64,000 nucleotides of DNA from Sporopachydermia quercuum (taxonomy: Eukaryota; Ascomycota; Sporopachydermiomycetes; Sporopachydermiales; Sporopachydermiaceae), in contig BCGN01000011.1 of the NCBI GenBank assembly GCA_001599295.1, positions 310,001 to 374,000 on the forward strand, read 5' to 3'. Shown piece after piece: positions 35,101-44,316 of this stretch (positions are counted from its first letter, which is position 1; each line of letters starts with the position of its first letter). The notes below the pieces were generated by a model. It saw nothing but the letters and a program-made list of their open reading frames with translations. It was not told the DNA's origin and made no database searches. The position numbers were made by a program, and so were the translations under genes.

Positions 35101-35233
35101 CCTTTTTTATAAAACTCCTTCTGGTTATAGGAACATCTATTCGAAATATCTGCTTGATAAAAGTTGAAGATACTACAGTTCGCTCCAGGACCCAGCTGGG
35201 ACTCCGGCTTTCAGATATGTTGATTGCGCTCAT
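29103..35233 (-). CDS. MMS1_N/CPSF_A-family beta-propeller scaffold, seven exons
   Basis: This family (Mms1, Ddb1, Rse1, Cft1) builds triple beta-propeller scaffolds. I place exons at 35233-32427, 32128-32031, 31926-31394, 30934-30834, 30599-30207, 29973-29929 and 29814-29103. They join without a stop to 1562 residues. All six donors are GTAAGT or GTAAGA, and introns have branch sequences such as TACTAAC. Exon 1 begins with a WVLERTVVSS-type start, then an acidic Asn/Asp-rich insert to about residue 230. Next comes the MMS1_N region with SPIYDFITIP and ELWVCSGLKDKGSV. Exons 2-7 carry propeller strands such as LLLIGCFNGDLLVFQ and TPKKMVFMEKLN, and the CPSF_A-like C-terminal domain. It resembles the large MMS1_N proteins of filamentous fungi more than Rse1 or Cft1, so a repair or ubiquitin-ligase scaffold role is plausible but unproven. 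Confidence 0.78.
29821..29865 (-). repeat. Cluster of CTAAC branch-point-like repeats in an intron
   Basis: Read on the coding strand, intron 6 of the MMS1-like gene carries repeated CTAACTAC / CTAACCAC / CTAACTGC units of about 8 bp just before the TACTAAC used near the acceptor. On the plus strand this appears as repeated GTTAGGT. It may be a microsatellite that happens to multiply branch-point-like sequence. Confidence 0.75.
30651..30686. repeat. 9 bp tandem repeat, four copies
   Basis: ATGATAAAT is repeated four times without change, inside intron 4 of the MMS1-like gene. A small inverted repeat (GCTATATC ... GATATAGC) follows at 30711-30735 in the same intron. Confidence 0.9.
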
Positions 35234-36182
35234 GATGAAAGATATTTACATAGATAGCAAGAGGGAGGAATTAAGTGTAGGGCATGGATATGGCTATTCT
35301 GAATTGATACCTCTGTGAAACCGTGAAGTTGAGGTGCAGAGTTTGGCCGCAAGAATATTAGTAAAATCCTCAAAATAGAGAGACAGCCTGAGAGCTGCAC
35401 AGTCAACAGTTTTATTTCTTTGTTTAGAAAAATATAGCTCAACTAGAGACCAACTAGCTGTTGATAGGTGAAGACAGGCTAGATTGGTAAGTAGTATGTG
35501 CGTGGAATTGAATCTAATTCATTGCCCTTCTACTCAACCAGTCATAATATCCTTATAATTCAAAAGCTTACGCAGTTTTCTCCTAATCCCCAATGATAAC
35601 CTTTCAACTAAGCTGCTTGATAAANTAATACGTAACTAACTGGTCCACTGGTTGATGCTTGTGGATAGCAGATTGTGGATGAAGCTAATGTTATAATTCA
35701 GCTTAGATTCAATTAAACATGAACGCGGTGAGTATCGCCACGTGACTTCTCTAAGANCAGTTAATCATGTGCTTGCTTACTTGATTGTAGTTAGGTCACG
35801 TGGTGCTCTGATTTCTTTTGCATTTATATTTGTCTTGTATTTGAAATGAAAGAATAGCAGTTCAGTCTGATAATATAATTGAGCTAAGTAAAAGGAACTT
35901 GTGGTATATTAGTCAGTGTTCGAAAGATTTGGTTGATTCTCACTGGTTATATTCGTAGAGTCAACTTTAGGAGCTTTCTTTAGCATTTAGCAACAACATA
36001 TTCACAGAGCTTTACTTTATGGTTCGTAGAGTTTGTTACTGGGACTAAAGAACAGGACACTAGGAAGAGACTACGAATAATGATATAGTAAGAGCGATCA
36101 TACCTCAATAGCACTTAAAACAAGCTCATATTACAGGCAAACTAAGAGTATTTATAGTCTGTATTTGATTGAGTAAGTTCAG
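35234..36182. other. Divergent intergenic region, MMS1-like/SLO1
   Basis: This is the promoter region for two divergent genes. Two inverted GTCACGTGG sites lie near its middle. Undetermined bases occur at 35625 and 35757. No gene is visible. Confidence 0.55.
35737..35804. promoter_or_regulatory. Inverted pair of GTCACGTGG sites
   Basis: CACGTG occurs at 35739-35744 and 35797-35802. Including flanks, the first reads CCACGTGAC and the second GTCACGTGG, so the same 9 bp faces both ways, about 58 bp apart. The flanks match Cbf1-type sites, and the position midway between divergent starts could serve both genes. Confidence 0.55.
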
Positions 36183-36404
36183 ATGGGAAAAATGGCTGAA
36201 ACAGCAGCTGAGACTGAAAATGATGCAAACATCAGACAATTAAGGAAACAAATCCTCAATGAACAGGAAGAGTTAAAAACGTTGATAAAAGAAGTAATGC
36301 AAGCAAAGGAAGAAAGTGAGAAACTAGAAGATGAAAACACTTATCTACGTGTTTACATTGATAATTTGATGGAATCCACGAACGTTCTTTCCAATGGGAA
36401 GTAA
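36183..36404 (+). CDS. SLO1: SCOCO-family short coiled-coil protein (Slo1-like)
   Basis: Slo1 is the yeast relative of mammalian SCOC, a small coiled-coil protein that binds Arl-type GTPases at the Golgi. The frame gives 73 residues, near the family's usual size. After a short Ala/Glu-rich start, one continuous heptad coiled coil runs from about residue 18 to 60. The characteristic ending reads LEDENTYLRVYIDNLMEST, matching the SENxxLxxYIxNLM pattern of SCOC proteins. The ATG at 36183 is used; a second in-frame ATG lies three codons later. In S. cerevisiae this gene is not located between FYV7 and MEF1, so its presence here is a local difference. It is convergent with MEF1. Confidence 0.82.
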   Translation: MGKMAETAAETENDANIRQLRKQILNEQEELKTLIKEVMQAKEESEKLEDENTYLRVYIDNLMESTNVLSNGK

Positions 36405-37034
36405 TTGCGCTATGTTGAATTGTATTAGATAATAGGCGACCATATATTTACCAGCATGCGTCGTATTTTCAACTAATAAAAGAGAGGATTGGGCCACACT
36501 AATGATATCAATTTATTGACTAAAATAATACCATGGAGAAATGCCAGTTAACATGATAAAACAATTCATCATAGACAAAGCATTAGGTATCTATGATAAC
36601 CACTAGCTTTACGTCTGCCTTTTGGCCCTTGCTGCTAGGAAACAATTTATTCTTACTTTAGCTGAGTACGCGAGGTTATCTTACGCTTTATTTCATCTGC
36701 CATTCAGTTATCTCACTGAACGACACCGTTNAACATCAAACACACAATTGAGCTTACAATTGATTTACTGTTAGCCGGCATCAGTGTTTAGTCACTGTTG
36801 GAATAGAAGTTCTACGACATTCGAGGAAACAAAACAGCTTCCAGTTGTGACATCTTGAAATCGTATGAATATGAGATCTAAAAAATATAATTACTAATAT
36901 TTATCTAATTCATTCTATACACATAATGTGATATACCACATAAATTTTTATAATAGTACAAGACGTNTATATACAGGAATAACTCACCAGTCTCAGCACT
37001 ACCAAATACTTATTTTTATAAACAATTATATAAA
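36405..37034. other. Convergent intergenic region SLO1/MEF1
   Basis: No gene is seen. The stretch is AT-rich near MEF1, with undetermined bases at 36731 and 36967. It should hold the 3' ends of both genes. Confidence 0.5.
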
Positions 37035-39350
37035 TTATTTCTTCTTCTTGTTCTTTTGAGCCTCTTCAATCAATTGCTTTTGAAGATGAGGAGGAGTAGG
37101 AGCATATTCCTTGAATTCAAGAGAGAATTCACCTTTACCTTGAGTGTTAGCTCTTAATGTAGTAGCAAAGCCAAACATAGAATTCAATGAACAGTCGGCA
37201 GTAATTGTGAATTCATCAGCACCATTTTCTGTTTCTAGAACCAGAGCACCTAATTTATTCAATAAACCAAGAACGGCACCTTGAAATTCCATAGGAGCAG
37301 TAACACTGACAGACATAATAGGTTCTAGAATAATAGCAGTAGCGTTTTCGAAAGCTTGCTTGAATGCAAAGATAGTTGCAGTTCTGAAAGCAACGTCGGA
37401 AGAGTCAACGACGTGGGTTTGACCATCAACAATATCCATTCTGACACCAATAACCTTATGACCAAGTAAAGGTCCCTTTTCACATGCATCAAAGAAACCC
37501 TTTTCACAAGCACTAAGGAACTTCTCATGAATCTTACCACTAACAATGTGCTGTTCAAATTTATTTTCTGTAGTGTCTTCTTGAGGATAAAGGGTACCAA
37601 CAACCTTGGCATATTGACCAGCACCTCCACTTTGTTTCTTATGAGTGTAATCAAATTGACCTGGAGTAATGATAGTTTCACGATACGAAACTTGAGGTCT
37701 ACCAGTAGCACAGTCAATGTTATATTCTCTCTTGAGTCTTTCNATGTAAATTTCTAAATGAAGCTCACCCATACCGGAGATAATGGTTTCCTTACTTTCA
37801 ATGTCATAATGAAGTCTGAACGTTGGATCTTCCTTTTGGAATCTATTAACAGCTTTTGCAAAAGTTGCAGGATCAGCATTTTTAGGACTGATAGATAATG
37901 AGATAACAGGATCAGGAACAAACATAGAGGTCATAGCAAGTTGAATATCACCAGCACAGAAAGTGTCACCAGATGAGCAATCGACCCCAAAAGTAGCACA
38001 GATTTCACCAGCGGCAATTTCGTCCGTTTCTTCCATTTCATTCGAGTGCATTCTAGCTAGTCTTGAGATCTTGATTCTCTTTTGAGTTCTGGTGTTGATA
38101 ATTTGACTACCTTTCTTTAACTTACCTTGATACACTCTGATATAAGTTAATTGACCATATTTACCATCCTCTAGCTTGAAAGCTAAACCAACAAATGGCT
38201 CGTTAGCAGCCGAGGAGAGAACAACAGGAGCTTCATTATCGAGCAAATCTAAACCATGGTTATAGATTTCACTTGGATTGGGAAGATAATCGCATACAGC
38301 GTCCAAGACAGGTTGAATACCTCTGTTGGCTAAAGCAGAACCCATTAAAACAGGCGTAAATGTACGAGCAACGGTACTTTTTCTTATGGCATTCTTAATT
38401 TGTTCAACAGTTGGTTCTTTTTCTTCTAAGTACAATTCTGCTATTTCTTCATCGACATCAGCTAAAGTTTCGATTAATAAACTTCTCTTTTCTTCAACTA
38501 GATCAAGTAATTCAGCAGGAATTGGCTTTTGAGCAATAACTTCACCTTGGTCACCTTCATTATATAAAGCAACTCTGTCAATTATATTAACTACACCTTG
38601 GAGGTCTCCTTCAATGCCAATTGGAACTTGAATAGCTGCAGCAGGGATTTTCAACTTATTATTAATCATATCGATAACTCTCCAAGGATCAGCACCCATA
38701 CGATCTAACTTGTTGATGAATGTGACTCTAGGAACATTATAACGTCTCATTTGACGATCAACAGTAACAGTTTGAGACTGGACACCAGCAACAGCGCATA
38801 CAACCAGGACGGCACCGTCTAAGACTCTGAGAGCTCTTTCTACTTCAATAGTGAAATCAATGTGACCTGGGGTATCAATCAAATTGAAATGGTAATTCTG
38901 GCCACCTTTATCCCAAGAGCAATATGTAGCAGCAGATTGAATAGTGATACCTTTTTCTCTTTCTAACTCCATATGATCCATCTTGGCACCGACGTTATCT
39001 TTACCACGAACTTCATGAATAGCCTTGATTCTACCGGTGTAGTATAAAACACGTTCAGTGAATGTAGTTTTACCGGAGTCAATATGAGCAGAAATACCAA
39101 TATTTCTGATTCGTGATAATCTGGTAACATCATCAGGTGAGAGCCTTTCATTGGCTTTGTTGATCTCAACTAATTCCTCTTCATAAGTAGCAGCGCTTAA
39201 ATTCTTGGTACTACTAAAGTTTCTGTTGAACGATAGAATTGGTGCATTAACACTTCTGCCTCTAGAAACTGATTTAACATAACTGAGCTTGGAAGCTTGT
39301 ACCATAGAGGCTACAGGAACCTTAGTGAACAACCTAGCTACTGTGCTCAT
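37035..39350 (-). CDS. MEF1: Mitochondrial elongation factor G1 (Mef1)
   Basis: Mef1 is the translocase of mitochondrial translation. The intact frame encodes 771 residues, near the 761 of S. cerevisiae. The first 45 or so residues are rich in Arg, Ser and hydrophobic residues, consistent with a presequence. GTPase motifs follow in order: AHIDSGKTT (P-loop), the switch I region ending in [14 protein letters not shown] and NKLD. The EF-G domains II to V follow, including [22 protein letters not shown] at domain V positions, and the tail is a run of lysines. One N at 37743 is at a third codon position (ATN). Its distance from FYV7 reflects two inserted genes relative to S. cerevisiae. Confidence 0.97.
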   Translation of the reverse strand: MSTVARLFTKVPVASMVQASKLSYVKSVSRGRSVNAPILSFNRNFSSTKNLSAATYEEELVEINKANERLSPDDVTRLSRIRNIGISAHIDSGKTTFTERVLYYTGRIKAIHEVRGKDNVGAKMDHMELEREKGITIQSAATYCSWDKGGQNYHFNLIDTPGHIDFTIEVERALRVLDGAVLVVCAVAGVQSQTVTVDRQMRRYNVPRVTFINKLDRMGADPWRVIDMINNKLKIPAAAIQVPIGIEGDLQGVVNIIDRVALYNEGDQGEVIAQKPIPAELLDLVEEKRSLLIETLADVDEEIAELYLEEKEPTVEQIKNAIRKSTVARTFTPVLMGSALANRGIQPVLDAVCDYLPNPSEIYNHGLDLLDNEAPVVLSSAANEPFVGLAFKLEDGKYGQLTYIRVYQGKLKKGSQIINTRTQKRIKISRLARMHSNEMEETDEIAAGEICATFGVDCSSGDTFCAGDIQLAMTSMFVPDPVISLSISPKNADPATFAKAVNRFQKEDPTFRLHYDIESKETIISGMGELHLEIYXERLKREYNIDCATGRPQVSYRETIITPGQFDYTHKKQSGGAGQYAKVVGTLYPQEDTTENKFEQHIVSGKIHEKFLSACEKGFFDACEKGPLLGHKVIGVRMDIVDGQTHVVDSSDVAFRTATIFAFKQAFENATAIILEPIMSVSVTAPMEFQGAVLGLLNKLGALVLETENGADEFTITADCSLNSMFGFATTLRANTQGKGEFSLEFKEYAPTPPHLQKQLIEEAQKNKKKK

Positions 39351-40095
39351 GGTGAATATTTTCGATTGCTTGCTGATGAGTTTACTTCTACCTAAATCTA
39401 AATAGGATCAGTAATGAGCAAACAGCAACAAGTAGTCTTCTACAGTAAGAGTATTGTAGTTAGTTATAAGTAGAACCGAATGGCTTAGCAGATTGTTGTA
39501 AATGAAATATTGTCTCTCGATTTGCTGTTTTATTTTGTGAAAAATTAGATACTCTTTTGTGGTCTGTTGAATACAGCTACATGTGAATGGATCACGTGAT
39601 TTAGAGCTTCCTTATTTCGTTCTGGAAGTTAACCCACCAAATGGGGGCGTACTGGAGACAAGTATATGCAATGTTAATAATGCATTATATGCATATATAT
39701 ACAGAATTGTATATCATGTAGTGGGTCATGTGACATATTGAACAATCTCAAGAATGAGTTTACTAGAACGAATACATGAGCCTATTGTTAGCTTGAATTG
39801 AAACAGATCATGTAGAGAAGATTGGAATCTGACAGCCTGTAATCCCTCGTCCATGTGTAGAATAATCAAACTGATCCATGCAAACTGATTTACTTGGTAC
39901 CTTGCACTATTGCTACAACTGTAGTTTTATAGTCATAACTTAAACGTATTGATTCAATCGATTAAAGGCCTTATATTAGAGCCTATAGCCAAACATAGCA
40001 TTTTGGAAGTATAAATAATATATAGATATGAATATACATAATAATTGTAAGAAAATGAAGTCAACATAAATATCATTAGTTAAAGTGAAAACTCA
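39351..40095. other. Intergenic, MEF1 promoter and FET3 3' end
   Basis: The stretch contains an ATCACGTGAT palindrome at 39592-39601, about 240 bp upstream of MEF1. No gene is visible in the rest. Confidence 0.55.
39592..39601. promoter_or_regulatory. ATCACGTGAT palindrome (Cbf1/bHLH-type site)
   Basis: This exact 10 bp palindrome lies about 240 bp upstream of the MEF1 start. It matches a Cbf1-type binding core with symmetric flanks. Confidence 0.55.
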
Positions 40096-41988
40096 TTAAT
40101 GATTACTACTTGTACTGTTCCGAGTACTACCTGTCATACTCGTTCTCTCATTAACATCTTCATCGTCAGCACGTTCAACGTAGTCAATAGAGCCAGTATC
40201 GTCTTCACCTACAAGATTTTGGTGCTTCAACAATTCTTTTTCAATCAAAGTGGTAGCATCTTGAGAACCATAGAAAGCAATAGCAACAAGACCTAGAACA
40301 CCGGCAATACAAGAGAAAACTAAGGCAACAATACCCCTGGCAGTGAATCCACTTGGCAAAGGAGGTTGTTGAACATTTTGACCAGTCAAATCAGTGTAAT
40401 CAGCAGTTTTAGCAGCAGCATTACCTTCGTATGCAACATCAGCAGCCTTACAAATATCAATATGATTTTGAGACAATGTTTGATATTCTTGGATAGCTAA
40501 GGGATCTTCAATGAAAACAATAGCCAAACCTTGAAGTAAATGCCATTCAATGTGACAATGGAAGAACCAAACACCTGGATTACTAGCCTTGAATCTGAGA
40601 ACAAAATAGGAATTAGGTCTCAAGTAAAGCGTATCTCTTTTCATGGGAATTTCAGGGTAATCGTAATCATCTTCTCCAGTGAAAAAAGTTGGGTCATCGT
40701 CCTCGTAAGCTGGTCCTCTTAAAACGGTCTGGAAAACGTGACCGTGTAAATGGAAAGGATGAGTACCACTATCACCATTGTTAACAATCAATTCAACAAC
40801 TTCATCTTTCTCAAGGATAATGGTATGTGTGTTGGTACCATAGACAATATCATTAGTAGCCAGATCACCAGCAGAGAAAACAGTGTATAAACTAGGAACC
40901 TTTGGTTGAGTGAATGTAATGTTGTCGAAGAATGCATAGTTTACACCATTTCCCAAGTTATCCATATAAACGGTAACATTAATTTGGTGATCAGGATCAG
41001 CCAAGATCTCTTGCTTATCTAAAGGAACAAGGTAGAAATCATCCAAGAAATCTAATTCGTCAACAATTGCTTCCTCTGGTAAATCTGCATCTTTATTGTA
41101 GACCAAATAATTAGTTTGGTTGAGTTCTAAGTCGTCAGGAATTACATCAAGCATAGTATCGTCAAACTTAGTCATAATAGCATAATTGGTTTCAGTTTCA
41201 TTCTTAGTTTCCAATATGAAAGAGTATCTTTGAGCAACTGTAATATAAAGCATATCTGTAGTATTTGGCTCAACATATATCCCATCAATTTCGACAACAG
41301 TCAAATCGTGATCATCAATCCAGAAATATTGGGAGACAAAAGCGCCAATGTTAACCAATCTAACCAAGTATTTCTTACCAGGTTCAACATTCAAAGAGAA
41401 ATTTCTGGTGTCGTTAAACAAAAGATTTTGAGGAATAGGCTCAGCACCAGTTGGGTTATATCTGTTCAAGAACTCAGGAGTTAAGTCAGCAATCAGATCA
41501 TGATACCAATCGGAAACGGTTAGGAGAAGTTCTTCGTCATAATCGTAAGGGAAATCATTGTCATGAATAATCATAGCACCTCTGAAACCATCAGCATACT
41601 GACCCTGAGAATGAGAATGATACCAGAAGGTACCACTCTGAGTAAGAGTGAAGTTGTAAATCATAGTCTCACCAGGTGGGATAGGACATTGGGTAACCAT
41701 TTCAGGACCATCCATAGAGGTTGAGTTCTCTTGGAACAAACCGTGGAAATGTAAAGATGTGTTTTGGTTACCTAAACCATTGTTTAAGTAAACAATGATA
41801 CGATCACCTTTATCACATTCAATGACTGGTACAGGCCATTCACCGTTAATACCAATGACAGGTCTTTCAAAATTTCCATCGGGGTTACGTTCAATCCAAG
41901 ACACCGTCCAGTTATATTCTAGTGTTTTTGCTACTGCCGAGCAAACCAATGCTCCTAATGTAAGGAGGAAAAAGTTAATTGAAACCAT
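40096..41988 (-). CDS. FET3: Multicopper ferroxidase Fet3
   Basis: Fet3 oxidises ferrous iron at the cell surface and hands it to the permease Ftr1. The frame encodes 630 residues. A signal peptide ends near residue 20 (ALVCSAVA). Copper ligands are seen in HFHGLFQ, YHSHSQGQYADG, HPFHLHGHVFQ and HCHIEWHLLQG. Residues used for iron oxidation in the yeast enzyme are kept: the Glu of GAEPIPQN, the Asp of NNGDSGTHPFH, and an Asp in the DDTMLD region. Many NxT/S sites are present. One membrane segment (GIVALVFSCIAGVLGLVAIAFYG) lies near residue 560, followed by an acidic cytosolic tail. It is divergent from FTR1 across 5 kb. Confidence 0.96.
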   Translation of the reverse strand: MVSINFFLLTLGALVCSAVAKTLEYNWTVSWIERNPDGNFERPVIGINGEWPVPVIECDKGDRIIVYLNNGLGNQNTSLHFHGLFQENSTSMDGPEMVTQCPIPPGETMIYNFTLTQSGTFWYHSHSQGQYADGFRGAMIIHDNDFPYDYDEELLLTVSDWYHDLIADLTPEFLNRYNPTGAEPIPQNLLFNDTRNFSLNVEPGKKYLVRLVNIGAFVSQYFWIDDHDLTVVEIDGIYVEPNTTDMLYITVAQRYSFILETKNETETNYAIMTKFDDTMLDVIPDDLELNQTNYLVYNKDADLPEEAIVDELDFLDDFYLVPLDKQEILADPDHQINVTVYMDNLGNGVNYAFFDNITFTQPKVPSLYTVFSAGDLATNDIVYGTNTHTIILEKDEVVELIVNNGDSGTHPFHLHGHVFQTVLRGPAYEDDDPTFFTGEDDYDYPEIPMKRDTLYLRPNSYFVLRFKASNPGVWFFHCHIEWHLLQGLAIVFIEDPLAIQEYQTLSQNHIDICKAADVAYEGNAAAKTADYTDLTGQNVQQPPLPSGFTARGIVALVFSCIAGVLGLVAIAFYGSQDATTLIEKELLKHQNLVGEDDTGSIDYVERADDEDVNERTSMTGSTRNSTSSNH

Positions 41989-43083
41989 CTTGAAAGACGC
42001 TTCTACGTGTCTTCGATGATGACTATATAATGTTTAATAACAAGTATAGTATGGTTTCATCAAAAATTGTTCAACAATGAGCAACAGAAAGAAATGTCTA
42101 TATAGTCTACCACAATTGTTAGTACTAGCATTTATAAAAGATTCAACCTGAAGCTAGTTCAAGGTATATATATAACTGGACTACAATAATAGGTAATGAT
42201 AGAGCCAGTTCATTAAGAACGAAAACTTTTACCGTTTATACGGTAGTTTTCTTCTCTTGAACCAAAACGGCTAGACCAGTGCAACCCAGAATTAATTCTA
42301 CTTAAGTTTCAACTTTGAGTAGAAACTGAAAAGTAGACGTAATTAGATAAATAATTTCAGTATTATTCCCTGTACTGATGAAGCAAGATTCGACTGCTGC
42401 TGGTCGTGGTGTCCAATTTCCAGTTTGATAAATGAAAGTGGTACTTACTATTTACAAAGTTGGTAGATTAGTTCCAGTTCCTCTTATTATATAGAACTGT
42501 GAGCAATCAAATAATCATCAATTCTCTACCTTTTTCTCTATACTTGCCAATTCGATAATTGGTTTCTTGTGTTTTTTCCGGTATATTGATTGTATAGATA
42601 TCTATAGTCAACGTATTAATTTGGAGTACTTTCATGATCATCAGGCAGAGNGATCCAGATGGGTGTTTTTAGTGGAGGAAAAACCGAAAATGTTTTGTGT
42701 GAAAAAAAAACGAAAATTTGTACATGTGAAATGTAGTAAATCATGTACGAAACCCATTAGCCGGTTTTATGTTTAAGGGGTAAAAGGAAATGTACGGTAA
42801 CTTATTTGGATTAAAGTTGAATGATGATATGAAATACTGTTTCAGATTATTATAATGATGATTGATTAGATAATTCTGGTTAGGAAGAGATAGGTAAATA
42901 TAATGAGAATATGAGTGGGAGAAAAATAAAGTGAAAAAATAAAAGGATATTATTTGGAATACTGTGGTTGTTGTGATACTTAATGTTGCCAATGGGTTAC
43001 TTAGTAAAACGAATGAAAATCTACAATGCTTTACTGATCCTGTTACTGATGAAAGCAAGGTGGATGCCTTAACAGCTGAAACA

Positions 43084-43109
43084 CCCAAATGCTTAACCCA
43101 AATGCTTAA
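43084..43109. repeat. 13 bp tandem duplication
   Basis: CCCAAATGCTTAA occurs twice head to tail at 43084-43096 and 43097-43109 in the FET3/FTR1 gap. It looks like a simple local duplication. Confidence 0.9.
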
Positions 43110-43234
43110 TCCATTTAGGGTCGCAAGTGAATAAGCTTATATCATTAAATATAGCTTGTGTATAAACGTTAACTAACATTAGCTTAAATATTAACCTAAA
43201 CCTTTTTTAAGCTCCAGAATCGGATCTAAAATCA

Positions 43235-43243
43235 ATCAGATAA
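43235..43243 (+). promoter_or_regulatory. ATCAGATAA, candidate iron-GATA factor site
   Basis: This is an exact match to the ATCWGATAA consensus of Fep1/Sre1-type repressors. It lies between two iron-uptake genes, but is 1.2 kb from FET3 and 3.8 kb from FTR1. One such match in 5 kb could be chance. Confidence 0.35.
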
Positions 43244-43260
43244 TCATGTTACTTTATTTC

Positions 43261-43292
43261 TCTCCCATTTGTTCGAAAGATTAAATGGGAGA
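43261..43292. repeat. Short inverted repeat, 10 bp arms
   Basis: TCTCCCATTT at 43261-43270 and its exact complement AAATGGGAGA at 43283-43292 flank a 12 nt spacer. No associated gene is visible. Confidence 0.85.
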
Positions 43293-44070
43293 AACAAATA
43301 CAACTAGAAGATGAAAGAAGTCTACCTGAAAATGGGTTCCCTNTCCTCGATAAACCAAAAGGGTTACTTTTATTCTGGTTGTATCATTAAAGGTGGGCCC
43401 TCCTGATCCGAATATGATATAACGCTGGATGGTTAGACAATATATTCAATGCGTCTCTCGATTAGTTTGTTTCAACAAAAATATTCAATGTATGGAGAGG
43501 TGAGATATCTAATTTTCTATCGATTAAAATATGTATGTTCTCTTATATCTGTTTGATCAGATGACTTTAAGAAATTAAGTTCCTGCACCTGAAGCAGCAA
43601 ATATTTTGGTTGTGAGTAAGCTTAAATAGAATAAGTCTATTATTCTAAATTAGTTGGAATAACATCTTGCTTATTGAAATTTAACCTTGGATTACTATCG
43701 CTTCGTCGGCATTATAATTAATGTGGGAAAGAATTTTCTTTTACTTGTTTCTAATATTTCGAAAGCAGATGAATTCAAATGTTTATATCTCACTGAATGT
43801 TAAAACAAAAATGAAGCGCGGCATTCCATCAATTGCTATTCTGTGAGTAGTAGTGGTAGTTAGCATTCAAGAGCTGTATAAGGCTACTATCAGATCAATC
43901 AGTCTGGATAGTCAATTCAATTACAAGTACAAGCAATTCCAATCAAAACTATTATCATTCTAACCTTACCCCTAATTGCATTGGACCTGACTTATAATCT
44001 AAACGATTCTACACGAATATATAATGACATGAAACGTTTCAACTGATAACTTCTATAATAACTAAGTGTT

Positions 44071-44316
44071 ATTGATCAGTGAAAAGTTAATTGTTCTAAC
44101 CATTCTTTTTGTCAAATTAGGGAAGCTGTATCATCAAGTAATCAATAACCGTTCGACCGTATAACTACATTCGGTAGTAAACATAAGGAGGATTGGTCTC
44201 GTTTTTGTAAAAGTATAACATTGAATGGAAGCACTAGTAGGAAATACTGTAGTAAGAATTTATACTGATAATCATATTCGATTGAATAAACAACTGGTAG
44301 ATTGATCAGTGAAAAG
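44071..44316. repeat. 16 bp direct repeat pair
   Basis: ATTGATCAGTGAAAAG occurs at 44071-44086 and again, identical, at 44301-44316. The copies are 230 bp apart within the FET3/FTR1 gap. Confidence 0.9.

Noticed and set aside
15000-43479. GTTTGTTTCAACAAA shared between the opsin-gene promoter (15000-15014) and the FET3/FTR1 gap (43465-43479)
   Set aside because: It is an AT-rich palindrome-like word, and two hits over the window are not strong evidence of a common regulator.
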